A DNA stretch of 39,957 nucleotides from an uncultured Muribaculaceae bacterium (lineage in GTDB: Bacteria; Bacteroidota; Bacteroidia; Bacteroidales; Muribaculaceae): the NCBI GenBank assembly GCA_910585275.1, contig CAJUCW010000032.1, positions 1 to 39,957 on the forward strand. Reading direction: 5' to 3'. How positions within the stretch are numbered: position 1 is the first letter of the stretch; every line of letters begins with the position of its first letter. This document shows positions 16,117 through 23,315 of the stretch, piece after piece. The notes beneath the pieces are model-generated. The model was not told the DNA's origin. It made no database searches and worked only from the letters and a program-made list of their open reading frames with translations. The position numbers and the translations under genes were made by a program.

Positions 16117-16932
16117 TCAGCACTCCGCAATCTCTGCCTCGGGCGACTTAATACGTTGTGCAGACCTCACAACCAGTATGCTCGCTTCATAAAGAAGCCA
16201 CATGGGGAAAGAGACAGCAAGCAACGTAAAGACATCGCTCGTGGGCGTAATCACCGCTGCCACAAACAAAATCAAAACTATGGCATGCTTGCGATAGCGG
16301 GCCATAAATTCTGATGTAAGAAAACCGAGTTTAGCGAAAAACCAACACACCACAGGCATTTCAAACACGATTCCCATGGCGAGGCACATCATTATCAACG
16401 TGCCCATGTATGAATCGAGGGAAATCAAATTCTCCACCTCCCCACTCACCTGATAGGTGCCCAGAAACCTGAACGTAAGCGGAAAAACAAGGAAATAGCT
16501 CACCAGCACCCCGGCCATGAACATCAGGTAGCCGCTGCCGACCACATTCACGGCATAACGCCTCTCGGTTTCATAGAGCGCCGGCGACACAAAACGGAAA
16601 AGCTGATAGAGTATATAGGGAGAGGCACACAAGAAGCCGGCACACAAAGCCGTCTTTACGTGTATGACAAACTGTTGCGCCAGTCCGGTGTTGATCAACT
16701 GCACCGAAAAGTCTGTAGCTTCTGCCGAAGAGAATAGACCCCCGAGCTTTTCCAGCCAGCCGTAGGTCACGAAAGAAGCGTCTTTCGGCGCAAACACTAT
16801 CCGGAAAAGTTCCTCCTTAAATATAAACGCGACTATGCCGCAAACCAAAGTCACCACGGCAATCCTTATCAACACACCGCGAAGCGCGTCAAGATGGTCC
16901 CAGAAACTCCCTTTGTCGGCATCTGCACTCAT
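16117..16932 (-). CDS. tatC: Twin-arginine translocase subunit TatC
   Basis: Polytopic receptor of the Tat pathway, which binds twin-arginine signal peptides and exports folded proteins. The 271-residue protein has the N-terminal motif FWDHLDALRGVLIR (counterpart of SHLxELRxR), about six hydrophobic segments, the first-periplasmic-loop region SPALYETER, and FEMPVVCWFFAKLGFL with the conserved Glu in the FE-P motif. Near the end are MARYRKHAIVLI and ITPTSDVFTLLAVSFPMWLLYE. A short hydrophilic insertion (YGWLEKLGGLFSSAEATDF) lies in the first loop, common in Bacteroidetes TatC. Its ATG overlaps the tatA stop (ATGA), giving a tight tatA-tatC operon. Confidence 0.96.
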   Translation of the reverse strand: MSADADKGSFWDHLDALRGVLIRIAVVTLVCGIVAFIFKEELFRIVFAPKDASFVTYGWLEKLGGLFSSAEATDFSVQLINTGLAQQFVIHVKTALCAGFLCASPYILYQLFRFVSPALYETERRYAVNVVGSGYLMFMAGVLVSYFLVFPLTFRFLGTYQVSGEVENLISLDSYMGTLIMMCLAMGIVFEMPVVCWFFAKLGFLTSEFMARYRKHAIVLILFVAAVITPTSDVFTLLAVSFPMWLLYEASILVVRSAQRIKSPEAEIAEC

Positions 16933-17129
16933 TCACCCTTACCTTTTTCAGGCTCTTCCACCTTCATCTCTTTTTCAACGTCGTTCATCCCTTCTTTAAA
17001 AGAACGCACGCCTTTTCCAAGCCCCTTCATCAGTTCAGGTATTTTTTTGCCACCGAAAAATAGAAGCACCACAAGGGCTATCAGTAGAATTTCCTGCATG
17101 CCAAGCCCTCCGATAAAGTTATGTATCAT
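16929..17129 (-). CDS. tatA: Sec-independent translocase subunit TatA/E
   Basis: Small membrane protein that oligomerises with TatC to form the Tat translocation site. It has a short N-terminal segment, one transmembrane helix (EILLIALVVLLFFGGKKIPEL) ending with the typical FGxxKxPEL hinge, an amphipathic helix (KGLGKGVRSFKEGM) and a charged tail rich in Glu and Lys. The start at 17129 (MIHNFIGGLGM) gives 66 residues; an earlier in-frame ATG at 17174 and a later one at 17099 are alternatives. No tatB is seen, and a single TatA serving both roles is common in this phylum. Translationally coupled to tatC. Confidence 0.93.
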   Translation of the reverse strand: MIHNFIGGLGMQEILLIALVVLLFFGGKKIPELMKGLGKGVRSFKEGMNDVEKEMKVEEPEKGKGE

Positions 17130-17343
17130 GACTGTTAAAGTTATTGTCGTTGCAAGTGTGAAAACACTTTCCAATCATTTAACGGCATTCCATCAGCGCA
17201 AAATATCAATCGAATGTTAAAAAATTAAAATAATAAATACAAAATGTAACTTGATTCCGTTTTTAGCGTCTTTTAAATACGATTTCTCTCCAACCATATC
17301 CATTCTAAACAACACAACATCTATATAACTCAACCCAAAGAAA

Positions 17344-19782
17344 ATGACTCGTTTCGTCAAGGGTATCCTGTCGGCCCTTATTCTTTTATCAGCTTCTAAC
17401 GCTTCGGCAGCCACATTCGCCATCAAAGGGACAGCATGCGATTCTGTCGGCAATCCAGAAAGTTTCGCCACCATCCGAGTTTTCCTTCTTCCCGACACCG
17501 TTAAACCGAAATCTTCGGGCGTAGCCGGAGAAGACGGGGCTTTCAACATCCCCCTTTCTGCGGCAGGAGACTATCGCGTAAATATAATCTCGTTCGGCAA
17601 AACCGATTTTAAACGCGATGTCAAGGTCACGGCATCGGCACCGGTAGCCGACCTCGGGACAGTCAGGATGGGAACGGCGACAAGTTTGTTGGAAGAAGTG
17701 GTCGTGACGGCCCAGCGTCCACTCGTGTCGAAGGAAATTGACCGTATCGGCTACGATGTGCAGGCCGACACGGAAGCAAAGACTTCACAGCTCGACGAAA
17801 TTCTGAAGAAAGTACCCCTCGTCAGCGTCGATCCCGACGGAACAATCAAAATAAAAGGCTCTACCGATTTTAAAATCTATAAGAACGGCCGACCAAACAA
17901 TTCTTTCTCCCGCAACGCGAAAGATATTTTCAAGGCCCTTCCCGCCTCCATGATTAAGAAAATAGAAGTTATCACCGACCCCGGCGCAAGGGAAGATGCA
18001 GAAGGAACCAGCGCAATCCTCAACATCGTCACGATGGAAAACACCGTCATTAAAGGAGTAATGGGCAATATCGGACTCAATTACCGCACCACCGGCGACT
18101 ATCCCAATCCCAATATATGGCTGTCGTCGCAAATCGACAAGGTAAACTTGTCACTTTATGCCGGCTACCATCAGATTTCCAAGAAAGAAAGCAAATCAAA
18201 GTCGGAATCGCTACATAAATATGATGATTCCGAAAACGAACTCTATTCCGCTTCCGAAGGGACCGGCCACGGCTATGTGACGTTTTTCGGACTTGAAGGG
18301 AGCTATGAACTCGATTCCCTCAACCTTTTTTCGGCAGAATTCGGTGGGTATCTCTATTCCATTAAATCGGAATCTTTCGGAAAAACAATTATGAAAGACG
18401 CCACAGGCACGCCGATATATTCTTACTCCACAAATGCTTTTATCGACCCCAACAGATATTTCGACGTTAACGGCTCTTTCAATTATCAACGCTCCACCAG
18501 GCGAAAAGGGGAAGCCATAACATTGTCGTATCTGATCTCAACCACCGACCAGAAACAGGGAGACAAAACGGAATATGACGACGAAGTGAATCTTCCGGTG
18601 CCTTACACCGGAACCTCCAACGACTTCAAGCTCAATTTCATCGAGCATACCGCCCAACTCGACTGGACGCGCCCGATCAACGAGTTTAACAAATTCGATG
18701 TCGGTGCGAAATATATACACCGCAACAACCACTCCATCAACAATCAGGATTATTTCGACTACCAGAAACTCCATTCCGACTTCACTCATCGCACGCAGGT
18801 GCTTGCCCTCTATTTCGATTATCGGGTAAACTGGAGGAAAATCGGAGCGCGTGCCGGCCTGAGATACGAATATTCGCACCTGTCGGCAAAATACAAAGAC
18901 GGCTCCAACGCCCCCTTCGGAAGCGACCTCAACGACTGGGTGCCAAACGCGGCCATATCCTACAACATCAACGACGCCAACACAGTCAAGTTATCTTATT
19001 CCACACGTATCAACCGCCCCGGCATAAGCCAGCTTAACCCCGCAGTCATCTCCACACCCAGTTCCGTCTCTTCTGGAAATCCCGACCTCTCTTCATCCCG
19101 ACATCAGTCGCTAAATCTCAATTACAACCTAATCGGAAGGAAGCTAAGTCTCGATTTCAACACATCCTACAGCTTCACGAACAATACAGTTATTTCGGTG
19201 CAGGAGCTCCTTCCCGGCGACATCACAAAATCCGGATATGCCAACGCCGGCCACAACAAGTCGTTCAATATGGCTGTCTGGCTCAACTACAACCCGTGGA
19301 GCAAGACTTCACTGATGGTAAATGCAAATACCTCTTACATGCATTACGCCAACAACAGTCTCGCACTCAAAGCCTGCGGCTGGGGCTACAATATATTCAC
19401 ACGCATCCGCCAACAGTTGCCTTGGAACCTCGCCATCACCGGGTATCTAAGCTACGGGGAAAGGACACCTTCCTTATACAGCCATCAGACAAATTCGTTT
19501 GGCGACAATGCTTTCTACGGATTCGACCTTCAGCGTTCCTTCCTTAAGGAGAAACGTCTTAACGTCAGGATTGCCATCATGAATCCGTTTGGAAAGAATA
19601 AGAGGCTTTATGAGTCTATACCCGTCAACACCGGTTATTCCGGCTATTCACGGTATTACAACTTCAATTCCGCCAACCGATTCGAAATCTCCGTCGGCTA
19701 CCGTTTCGGATCGCTTAACGCACAGGTCAAGAAAACCGCCAAAAGCATTTCGAACGACGACCTTGAAGGACGTAAAAACTAA
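17344..19782 (+). CDS. TonB-dependent receptor-like outer-membrane protein
   Basis: An 812-residue outer-membrane protein. It has a signal peptide (to about residue 22, NASA/ATF). A carboxypeptidase-regulatory-like/CNA-B type beta-sandwich follows at about 25-110 (IKGTACDSVGNPESFATIRVF is its first strand pair). Then come a short TonB-box-like stretch (LEEVVVTAQRPLV) and a plug-like domain (about 125-240, with QLDEILKKVP, DPGAREDAEGTSAILNIVT). The rest is a large barrel with alternating aromatic strands. The proline-poor RINRPGISQLNP and SGNPDLSSSRHQSLNLNY segments are typical of the Bacteroidetes outer-membrane-protein beta-barrel family seen near regulatory systems. It has no SusD partner, so it is probably not a glycan importer of the SusCD type. 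The tail after the last strand (from KKTAKSISN) is polar and unusual. Ligand unknown. A second barrel gene follows 47 nt downstream. Confidence 0.85.
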   Translation: MTRFVKGILSALILLSASNASAATFAIKGTACDSVGNPESFATIRVFLLPDTVKPKSSGVAGEDGAFNIPLSAAGDYRVNIISFGKTDFKRDVKVTASAPVADLGTVRMGTATSLLEEVVVTAQRPLVSKEIDRIGYDVQADTEAKTSQLDEILKKVPLVSVDPDGTIKIKGSTDFKIYKNGRPNNSFSRNAKDIFKALPASMIKKIEVITDPGAREDAEGTSAILNIVTMENTVIKGVMGNIGLNYRTTGDYPNPNIWLSSQIDKVNLSLYAGYHQISKKESKSKSESLHKYDDSENELYSASEGTGHGYVTFFGLEGSYELDSLNLFSAEFGGYLYSIKSESFGKTIMKDATGTPIYSYSTNAFIDPNRYFDVNGSFNYQRSTRRKGEAITLSYLISTTDQKQGDKTEYDDEVNLPVPYTGTSNDFKLNFIEHTAQLDWTRPINEFNKFDVGAKYIHRNNHSINNQDYFDYQKLHSDFTHRTQVLALYFDYRVNWRKIGARAGLRYEYSHLSAKYKDGSNAPFGSDLNDWVPNAAISYNINDANTVKLSYSTRINRPGISQLNPAVISTPSSVSSGNPDLSSSRHQSLNLNYNLIGRKLSLDFNTSYSFTNNTVISVQELLPGDITKSGYANAGHNKSFNMAVWLNYNPWSKTSLMVNANTSYMHYANNSLALKACGWGYNIFTRIRQQLPWNLAITGYLSYGERTPSLYSHQTNSFGDNAFYGFDLQRSFLKEKRLNVRIAIMNPFGKNKRLYESIPVNTGYSGYSRYYNFNSANRFEISVGYRFGSLNAQVKKTAKSISNDDLEGRKN

Positions 19783-19829
19783 AATTCCTTTATTTCCGTT
19801 ATTACTATAATAATGCTATCATCGACAAT

Positions 19830-20429
19830 ATGGTAAGGAAATTTCTAATAATGGCGTGCGTAATCATCGCCGCGGTTTCGTCTGCCGAAGCCCAGTTCCG
19901 CTACGGATTCAGGCTCGGGGCTTCGTTTGCCGACGCAAAAATGAAAAACGCACCCGGTTATGCCATTGTCAACAAAAGCGGGTTCGAAGGGGGTATAGAT
20001 TTCGAATACCAACATCCTTCATCCGGGTTCGCCGCCGATATCGCCATCCTCTACGACCGATATAACGCGCAACTGAAAGGTGCGGACGGCAACGTAGGAA
20101 GCTTCGGCAGAAACCATATCGAAATCCCTCTCCACGTAAAATACAAATTCTGGCTTTCAAGCTTCCATGATTTGTTCGCCCCTCTCGTTTATACGGGGCC
20201 TTCTTTTCTGATGCGGCTCGACGACAACCATAACAGAGCACTATCTACCAACGATATACAACCCGGATGGGACATAGGAATCGGAGTTGATATAATCAAT
20301 TTCATCCAGATTACCGGCGGATACAGATTCGGACTCGGCAATTCCGTCAAATCGTTCACAGGATGCCCCGACGCCACTCTACGCACCAACGCCTGGAACG
20401 TGGCAGCCACAATCCTTTTCGATTTCTAA
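19830..20429 (+). CDS. Small outer-membrane beta-barrel protein (PorT/OmpA-barrel type)
   Basis: A 199-residue protein with a signal peptide (MVRKFLIMACVIIAAVSSAEA) and a mature part made of short amphipathic strands beginning FRYGFRLGASFADAKM and ending NVAATILFDF, where the terminal Phe is the outer-membrane insertion signal. The GGIDFEYQ and HIEIPLHVKYKFWL strands and the GPSFLMRL segment are typical of the eight-stranded Bacteroidetes family that includes PorT-like proteins. No function can be read from this. It lies 47 nt after the large barrel protein on the same strand, and is probably transcribed with it. Confidence 0.82.
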   Translation: MVRKFLIMACVIIAAVSSAEAQFRYGFRLGASFADAKMKNAPGYAIVNKSGFEGGIDFEYQHPSSGFAADIAILYDRYNAQLKGADGNVGSFGRNHIEIPLHVKYKFWLSSFHDLFAPLVYTGPSFLMRLDDNHNRALSTNDIQPGWDIGIGVDIINFIQITGGYRFGLGNSVKSFTGCPDATLRTNAWNVAATILFDF

Positions 20430-20448
20430 TAAGCCATTCTCTCCCCTC

Positions 20449-20490
20449 AAAGTCTTTAAGGTCTTTAAAGTCCCTAAAGACCCTAAAAAA
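20449..20490 (+). repeat. Short GTCTTTAAAG-type repeats with a hairpin
   Basis: The stretch AAGTCTTTAAGGTCTTTAAAG and the following TCCCTAAAGACCCTAAAAAA repeat an AGTCTTTAA/CCCTAAAGA theme. GGTCTTTA (20460-20467) pairs with TAAAGACC (20475-20482), then CTAAAAAA follows. It may be the terminator of the barrel operon or a short dispersed intergenic repeat. Confidence 0.55.
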
Positions 20491-20529
20491 CCTTCACCGC
20501 CCAAAGCAATCCTTTCATCATATTAAGAA

Positions 20530-20796
20530 ATGAATACTAACGAATTTATCAAAAACCTCACCGCCCTGGTGAAAGAATACATCGCTGAAGAAGAAGCCTA
20601 CAGCGACGACGTACAACTTCAAATCAACACCACCGACTGGCAGATGGAAATAGCCGACCCGGAAAACGACCTTCCGAACTGCGACTATTATCCGATGATG
20701 GACCTCATTCGCATGAGCGCCTCCACGCCCGGAGCCTGGGAACCCGACACCGACGCCATAGCAGACGTGGCAGCCGATTATGTGTTTACGGAATAA
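20530..20796 (+). CDS. Small acidic protein of unknown function
   Basis: An 88-residue, strongly acidic cytoplasmic protein (MNTNEFIKNLTALVKEYIAE start; many Asp/Glu). It has no signal peptide or membrane segment. It begins with an amphipathic helix, then an acidic loop containing TDWQMEIADPENDLPNCDYY, which looks like one folded module, and ends with a helix (DTDAIADVAADYVF). I do not recognise the family. Its 3' end overlaps the start of the membrane regulator gene by 17 nt, which argues for coupled translation. This could mean a co-regulator or simply compact packing. Confidence 0.72.
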   Translation: MNTNEFIKNLTALVKEYIAEEEAYSDDVQLQINTTDWQMEIADPENDLPNCDYYPMMDLIRMSASTPGAWEPDTDAIADVAADYVFTE

Positions 20797-23071
20797 GGTT
20801 GTTATTGTACTCGTTTGGCTGCTGGCAGCCATTTTTCCAGTTGCTGTTTCAGCTGAAACAGCAACTGGAATGTTTTCTTCATTGTCAAACCCCGGAGGCG
20901 ACCCTCAGGTCAGAAGTATAATCGAATTGACCGACGGAAGACAGGCCTTTGCCACCGAACGCGGCGTTGACATCTTCAACGGGCATAGCTTTGTCAATCT
21001 TGCCAAAGCCACGGGGACCACGCTCCCCCTGCCCGCCTATAACGGACACCATCATCTTTACCTTTCACACAGCGGTCGATTCCTATGGATAAAAAACTAT
21101 AATTCACTCCAATGTATCGACCTTGACACGGAAATATACTCCACCGACGTTGCAACGGTTTTAAAAGAATGCGGGGCAGACTCCAATCCCGATGATTTCT
21201 TTACCGACAAGGAAGGGAGAATCTGGACCTTAAAAAACCACAGGCTCCAGCAACCGGAACTCGGCGTGTACATTTCCATCGACAAAACAGCCGGGCCTTT
21301 GCTCGACCTTGCCGCCGACGTCGGGAAAGTCTATCTTTTTTATGGCAACGGGAAAATGGATTGCCATGACATTGCGTCGGCGAATTCCATATATTCCTCA
21401 TATGCTTTCCCCCGGGACGACTTCTGGAAATTCGCCCATACTTCGTTGGTGGTGGAAAAAGACAGTGTGTTTTACCAGATTCGCAACGGTGCGCTCGGAG
21501 GGCTGTTCCGTTTTGACACGCACATCAAGAAATGGGACAAACTTCTTGAAACAAATATCAGGCTCAACACTCTTGCCATCGCCGATTCTGCGGCACTTAT
21601 ATCCACCAATCAAGGATTGCTCTCCGTCAACCTTAAAAACGGAGCAGCCTCGCATATACCCTATATTAAAACTCGCTCGGGAAATATGCTGGCATCGGAA
21701 ATCAGCACAATCCGAATAGGGGAAGACGGCACTACATGGCTCGGACTTCTCAACCGTGGAATCTTCCGCCATCATCCTGCGGAGTTCCGCCATCTTTCTA
21801 TCCCGAAGCACCATCCCGACTATATAGTACACGCTTCCCCAGCATCGGTTTTTTCAGAATGCAACGACGGGACGGTCACAATCTCCGGCAATGGAATCAC
21901 ATATAGCGTGGCATACGATACCGCCCACGGAATAAAAGTAACGGAAACGGATATTCCGGCTGGAGCATCGACCGGCGAATACGGCAACGCTTCATCGTTC
22001 GTGTCGAGCAACGGTTCTATTTTTTTCAACGAACCCGAAAGCTACGAAATCTTCCTCCGCAACGACACCATCCCATGCGACGGCAGCACCGCCCCTATCA
22101 TAGCCGCGCTTCTTGTCAACGGAGAAAAAATTTCACCGCTTGGCACCTACGACGGCAACGTAATTTTAAACCGCATCCCGGCAAGACAGCGGCATATAGA
22201 GCTGAACCATAACCAGAATTTTCTGACATTCGAAGTCTCCGCCCCACGGGCGGTTGACGGCAATGCTTCATTCTTTTATATGCTGGAAGGGATTGACCGC
22301 GACTGGAATGTTTTCACATCGGATAATATACGGACCTCCCTGCTGAAAGCCTCATATACCGCCATACCGCCGGGCAACTACACTTTCAGGGTAAAAACCT
22401 CTCCGGGCGATTCCCCGGAAGCCTGCATTGATGTTACAATAAAAGCCCCTTGGTGGGCTACGGGAATGGCTTTCGCTTTTTATGCAGCAATCCTCATTGC
22501 TCTTGCCGCAACCGGTCTTCGACTTTACACCCGTCATACGGAAAGACGCATTGCGGCGGAACAACGCGAACGCAACCTTCTTGAACGCATCAGGCATCTC
22601 ATCGAAGAGGTTGACCGTTACAAAACGGAATCTCCCGCCACGTCAGAGACCAATCCCTCATTCCCTCCTGCCGAAAACAATACGGATGAAGACTCGCAAG
22701 CTCCCGACCCACTTTCTGACGCCGACCGCAGATTCATTGCAAAGGCGGTGGAACTTGTGGAGAAAAACCTTGACACGCCCGGATATTCCGTAGAGCAACT
22801 GAGCAAAGACCTGTGTATGGAACGCACCGGGCTCTACCGTAAACTCACTGCGATGCTCGACCAATCGCCAAGCCTTTTCATCCGCGACATACGCCTCCGC
22901 AACGCCGCCCGGCTGCTTCAAGAAGGGGGGCTCTCGATTACGGAAATTGCCGAGGCCTCCGGTTTCAGTTCCACATCTTATATGAGCAAATGTTTCCAGG
23001 AACGCTACGGATGCCGTCCGTCTGATTATGTCCGCAGGCATTCCGTCACCCCTCTTCAAGAAAACGCATAA
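20780..23071 (+). CDS. Membrane-spanning AraC-type regulator with periplasmic propeller sensor (no kinase)
   Basis: A 763-residue one-piece sensor-regulator. A signal/anchor segment (VVIVLVWLLAAIFPVAVSA) is followed by a large periplasmic region (about 27-460) with propeller-type blades (DKEGRIWTLKNHRL, GEDGTTWLGLLNRGIF). A Y_Y_Y-like immunoglobulin domain follows (about 465-550, FFYMLEGIDRDWN, IPPGNYTFRVKTS). The transmembrane helix is at about 557-580, then a charged coiled segment, and a C-terminal AraC-type DNA-binding domain (about 645-755, with SVEQLSKDLCMERTGLYRKL and SITEIAEASGFSSTSYMSK). It matches the input and output ends of the hybrid two-component systems of Bacteroidetes, but the histidine kinase and receiver domains are absent. 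This is like SusR in layout (known family), so signalling would have to cross the membrane directly. The likely target is the downstream GH31 gene. It overlaps the acidic protein gene by 17 nt. Confidence 0.87.
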   Translation: MCLRNKVVIVLVWLLAAIFPVAVSAETATGMFSSLSNPGGDPQVRSIIELTDGRQAFATERGVDIFNGHSFVNLAKATGTTLPLPAYNGHHHLYLSHSGRFLWIKNYNSLQCIDLDTEIYSTDVATVLKECGADSNPDDFFTDKEGRIWTLKNHRLQQPELGVYISIDKTAGPLLDLAADVGKVYLFYGNGKMDCHDIASANSIYSSYAFPRDDFWKFAHTSLVVEKDSVFYQIRNGALGGLFRFDTHIKKWDKLLETNIRLNTLAIADSAALISTNQGLLSVNLKNGAASHIPYIKTRSGNMLASEISTIRIGEDGTTWLGLLNRGIFRHHPAEFRHLSIPKHHPDYIVHASPASVFSECNDGTVTISGNGITYSVAYDTAHGIKVTETDIPAGASTGEYGNASSFVSSNGSIFFNEPESYEIFLRNDTIPCDGSTAPIIAALLVNGEKISPLGTYDGNVILNRIPARQRHIELNHNQNFLTFEVSAPRAVDGNASFFYMLEGIDRDWNVFTSDNIRTSLLKASYTAIPPGNYTFRVKTSPGDSPEACIDVTIKAPWWATGMAFAFYAAILIALAATGLRLYTRHTERRIAAEQRERNLLERIRHLIEEVDRYKTESPATSETNPSFPPAENNTDEDSQAPDPLSDADRRFIAKAVELVEKNLDTPGYSVEQLSKDLCMERTGLYRKLTAMLDQSPSLFIRDIRLRNAARLLQEGGLSITEIAEASGFSSTSYMSKCFQERYGCRPSDYVRRHSVTPLQENA
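20835..20870. repeat. 36-bp perfect palindrome inside the regulator gene
   Basis: The 18 bases 20835-20852 (TTCCAGTTGCTGTTTCAG) are followed immediately by their exact reverse complement at 20853-20870, without a spacer. The element lies 55 nt after the start codon and codes for residues 19-31, across the signal-peptide cleavage site. In RNA it would form a very stable stem; in DNA it is a two-fold site. Confidence 0.95.
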
Positions 23072-23178
23072 GGTGGCACCAAACGCTTTCCGGCACGCTC
23101 CAGAACCGTTTCAAATGCCAACCCTACCCCCACACTCCGTATTATATCACATACAAAATTGTAACTTTCGTCCTCTTT

Positions 23179-23211
23179 TCAACATTTGTAGCGTAATCCT
23201 CAACATTTGTA
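23179..23211 (+). promoter_or_regulatory. Direct-repeat operator candidate upstream of GH31
   Basis: TCAACATTTGTA occurs at 23179-23190 and again at 23200-23211, with exactly 21 bp from start to start (two helical turns). The second copy ends 25 bp before a -7 box. Such same-face direct repeats just upstream of -33 are the classic arrangement for an AraC-family activator, so the regulator encoded upstream is the natural candidate. Confidence 0.6.
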
Positions 23212-23236
23212 TTTCCCGGCTATTCCTGTCTTTAAC

Positions 23237-23244
23237 TAACTTTG
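23237..23244 (+). promoter_or_regulatory. GH31 promoter -7 element
   Basis: TAACTTTG matches TAnnTTTG, 71 nt before the GH31 ATG. There is no good TTTG at the -33 position, as expected for a promoter that needs an activator. Confidence 0.6.
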
Positions 23245-23315
23245 GAAAAAATTTCCAAGCCTTCGGACAATTCCGGCGGCCATAACCATTCATAAACTTA
23301 AACCATCTATCATTT

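Noticed and set aside
16929..17174. Separate tatB gene
   Set aside because: Only one TatA-type helix is present in the operon; no second small hydrophobic frame lies in the 169 nt upstream.
17344..20429. SusC/SusD-type glycan uptake pair
   Set aside because: The second gene is a small barrel, not a SusD lipoprotein, and the first lacks the full length of SusC (about 1000 residues).
20449..20490. Possible CRISPR or att site
   Set aside because: Repeats are about 10 bp and contiguous; no spacers, no cas genes and no integrase nearby.
23072..23178. A terminator after the regulator gene
   Set aside because: Only weak GC-rich pairing is visible and no T-run follows, so none was called.
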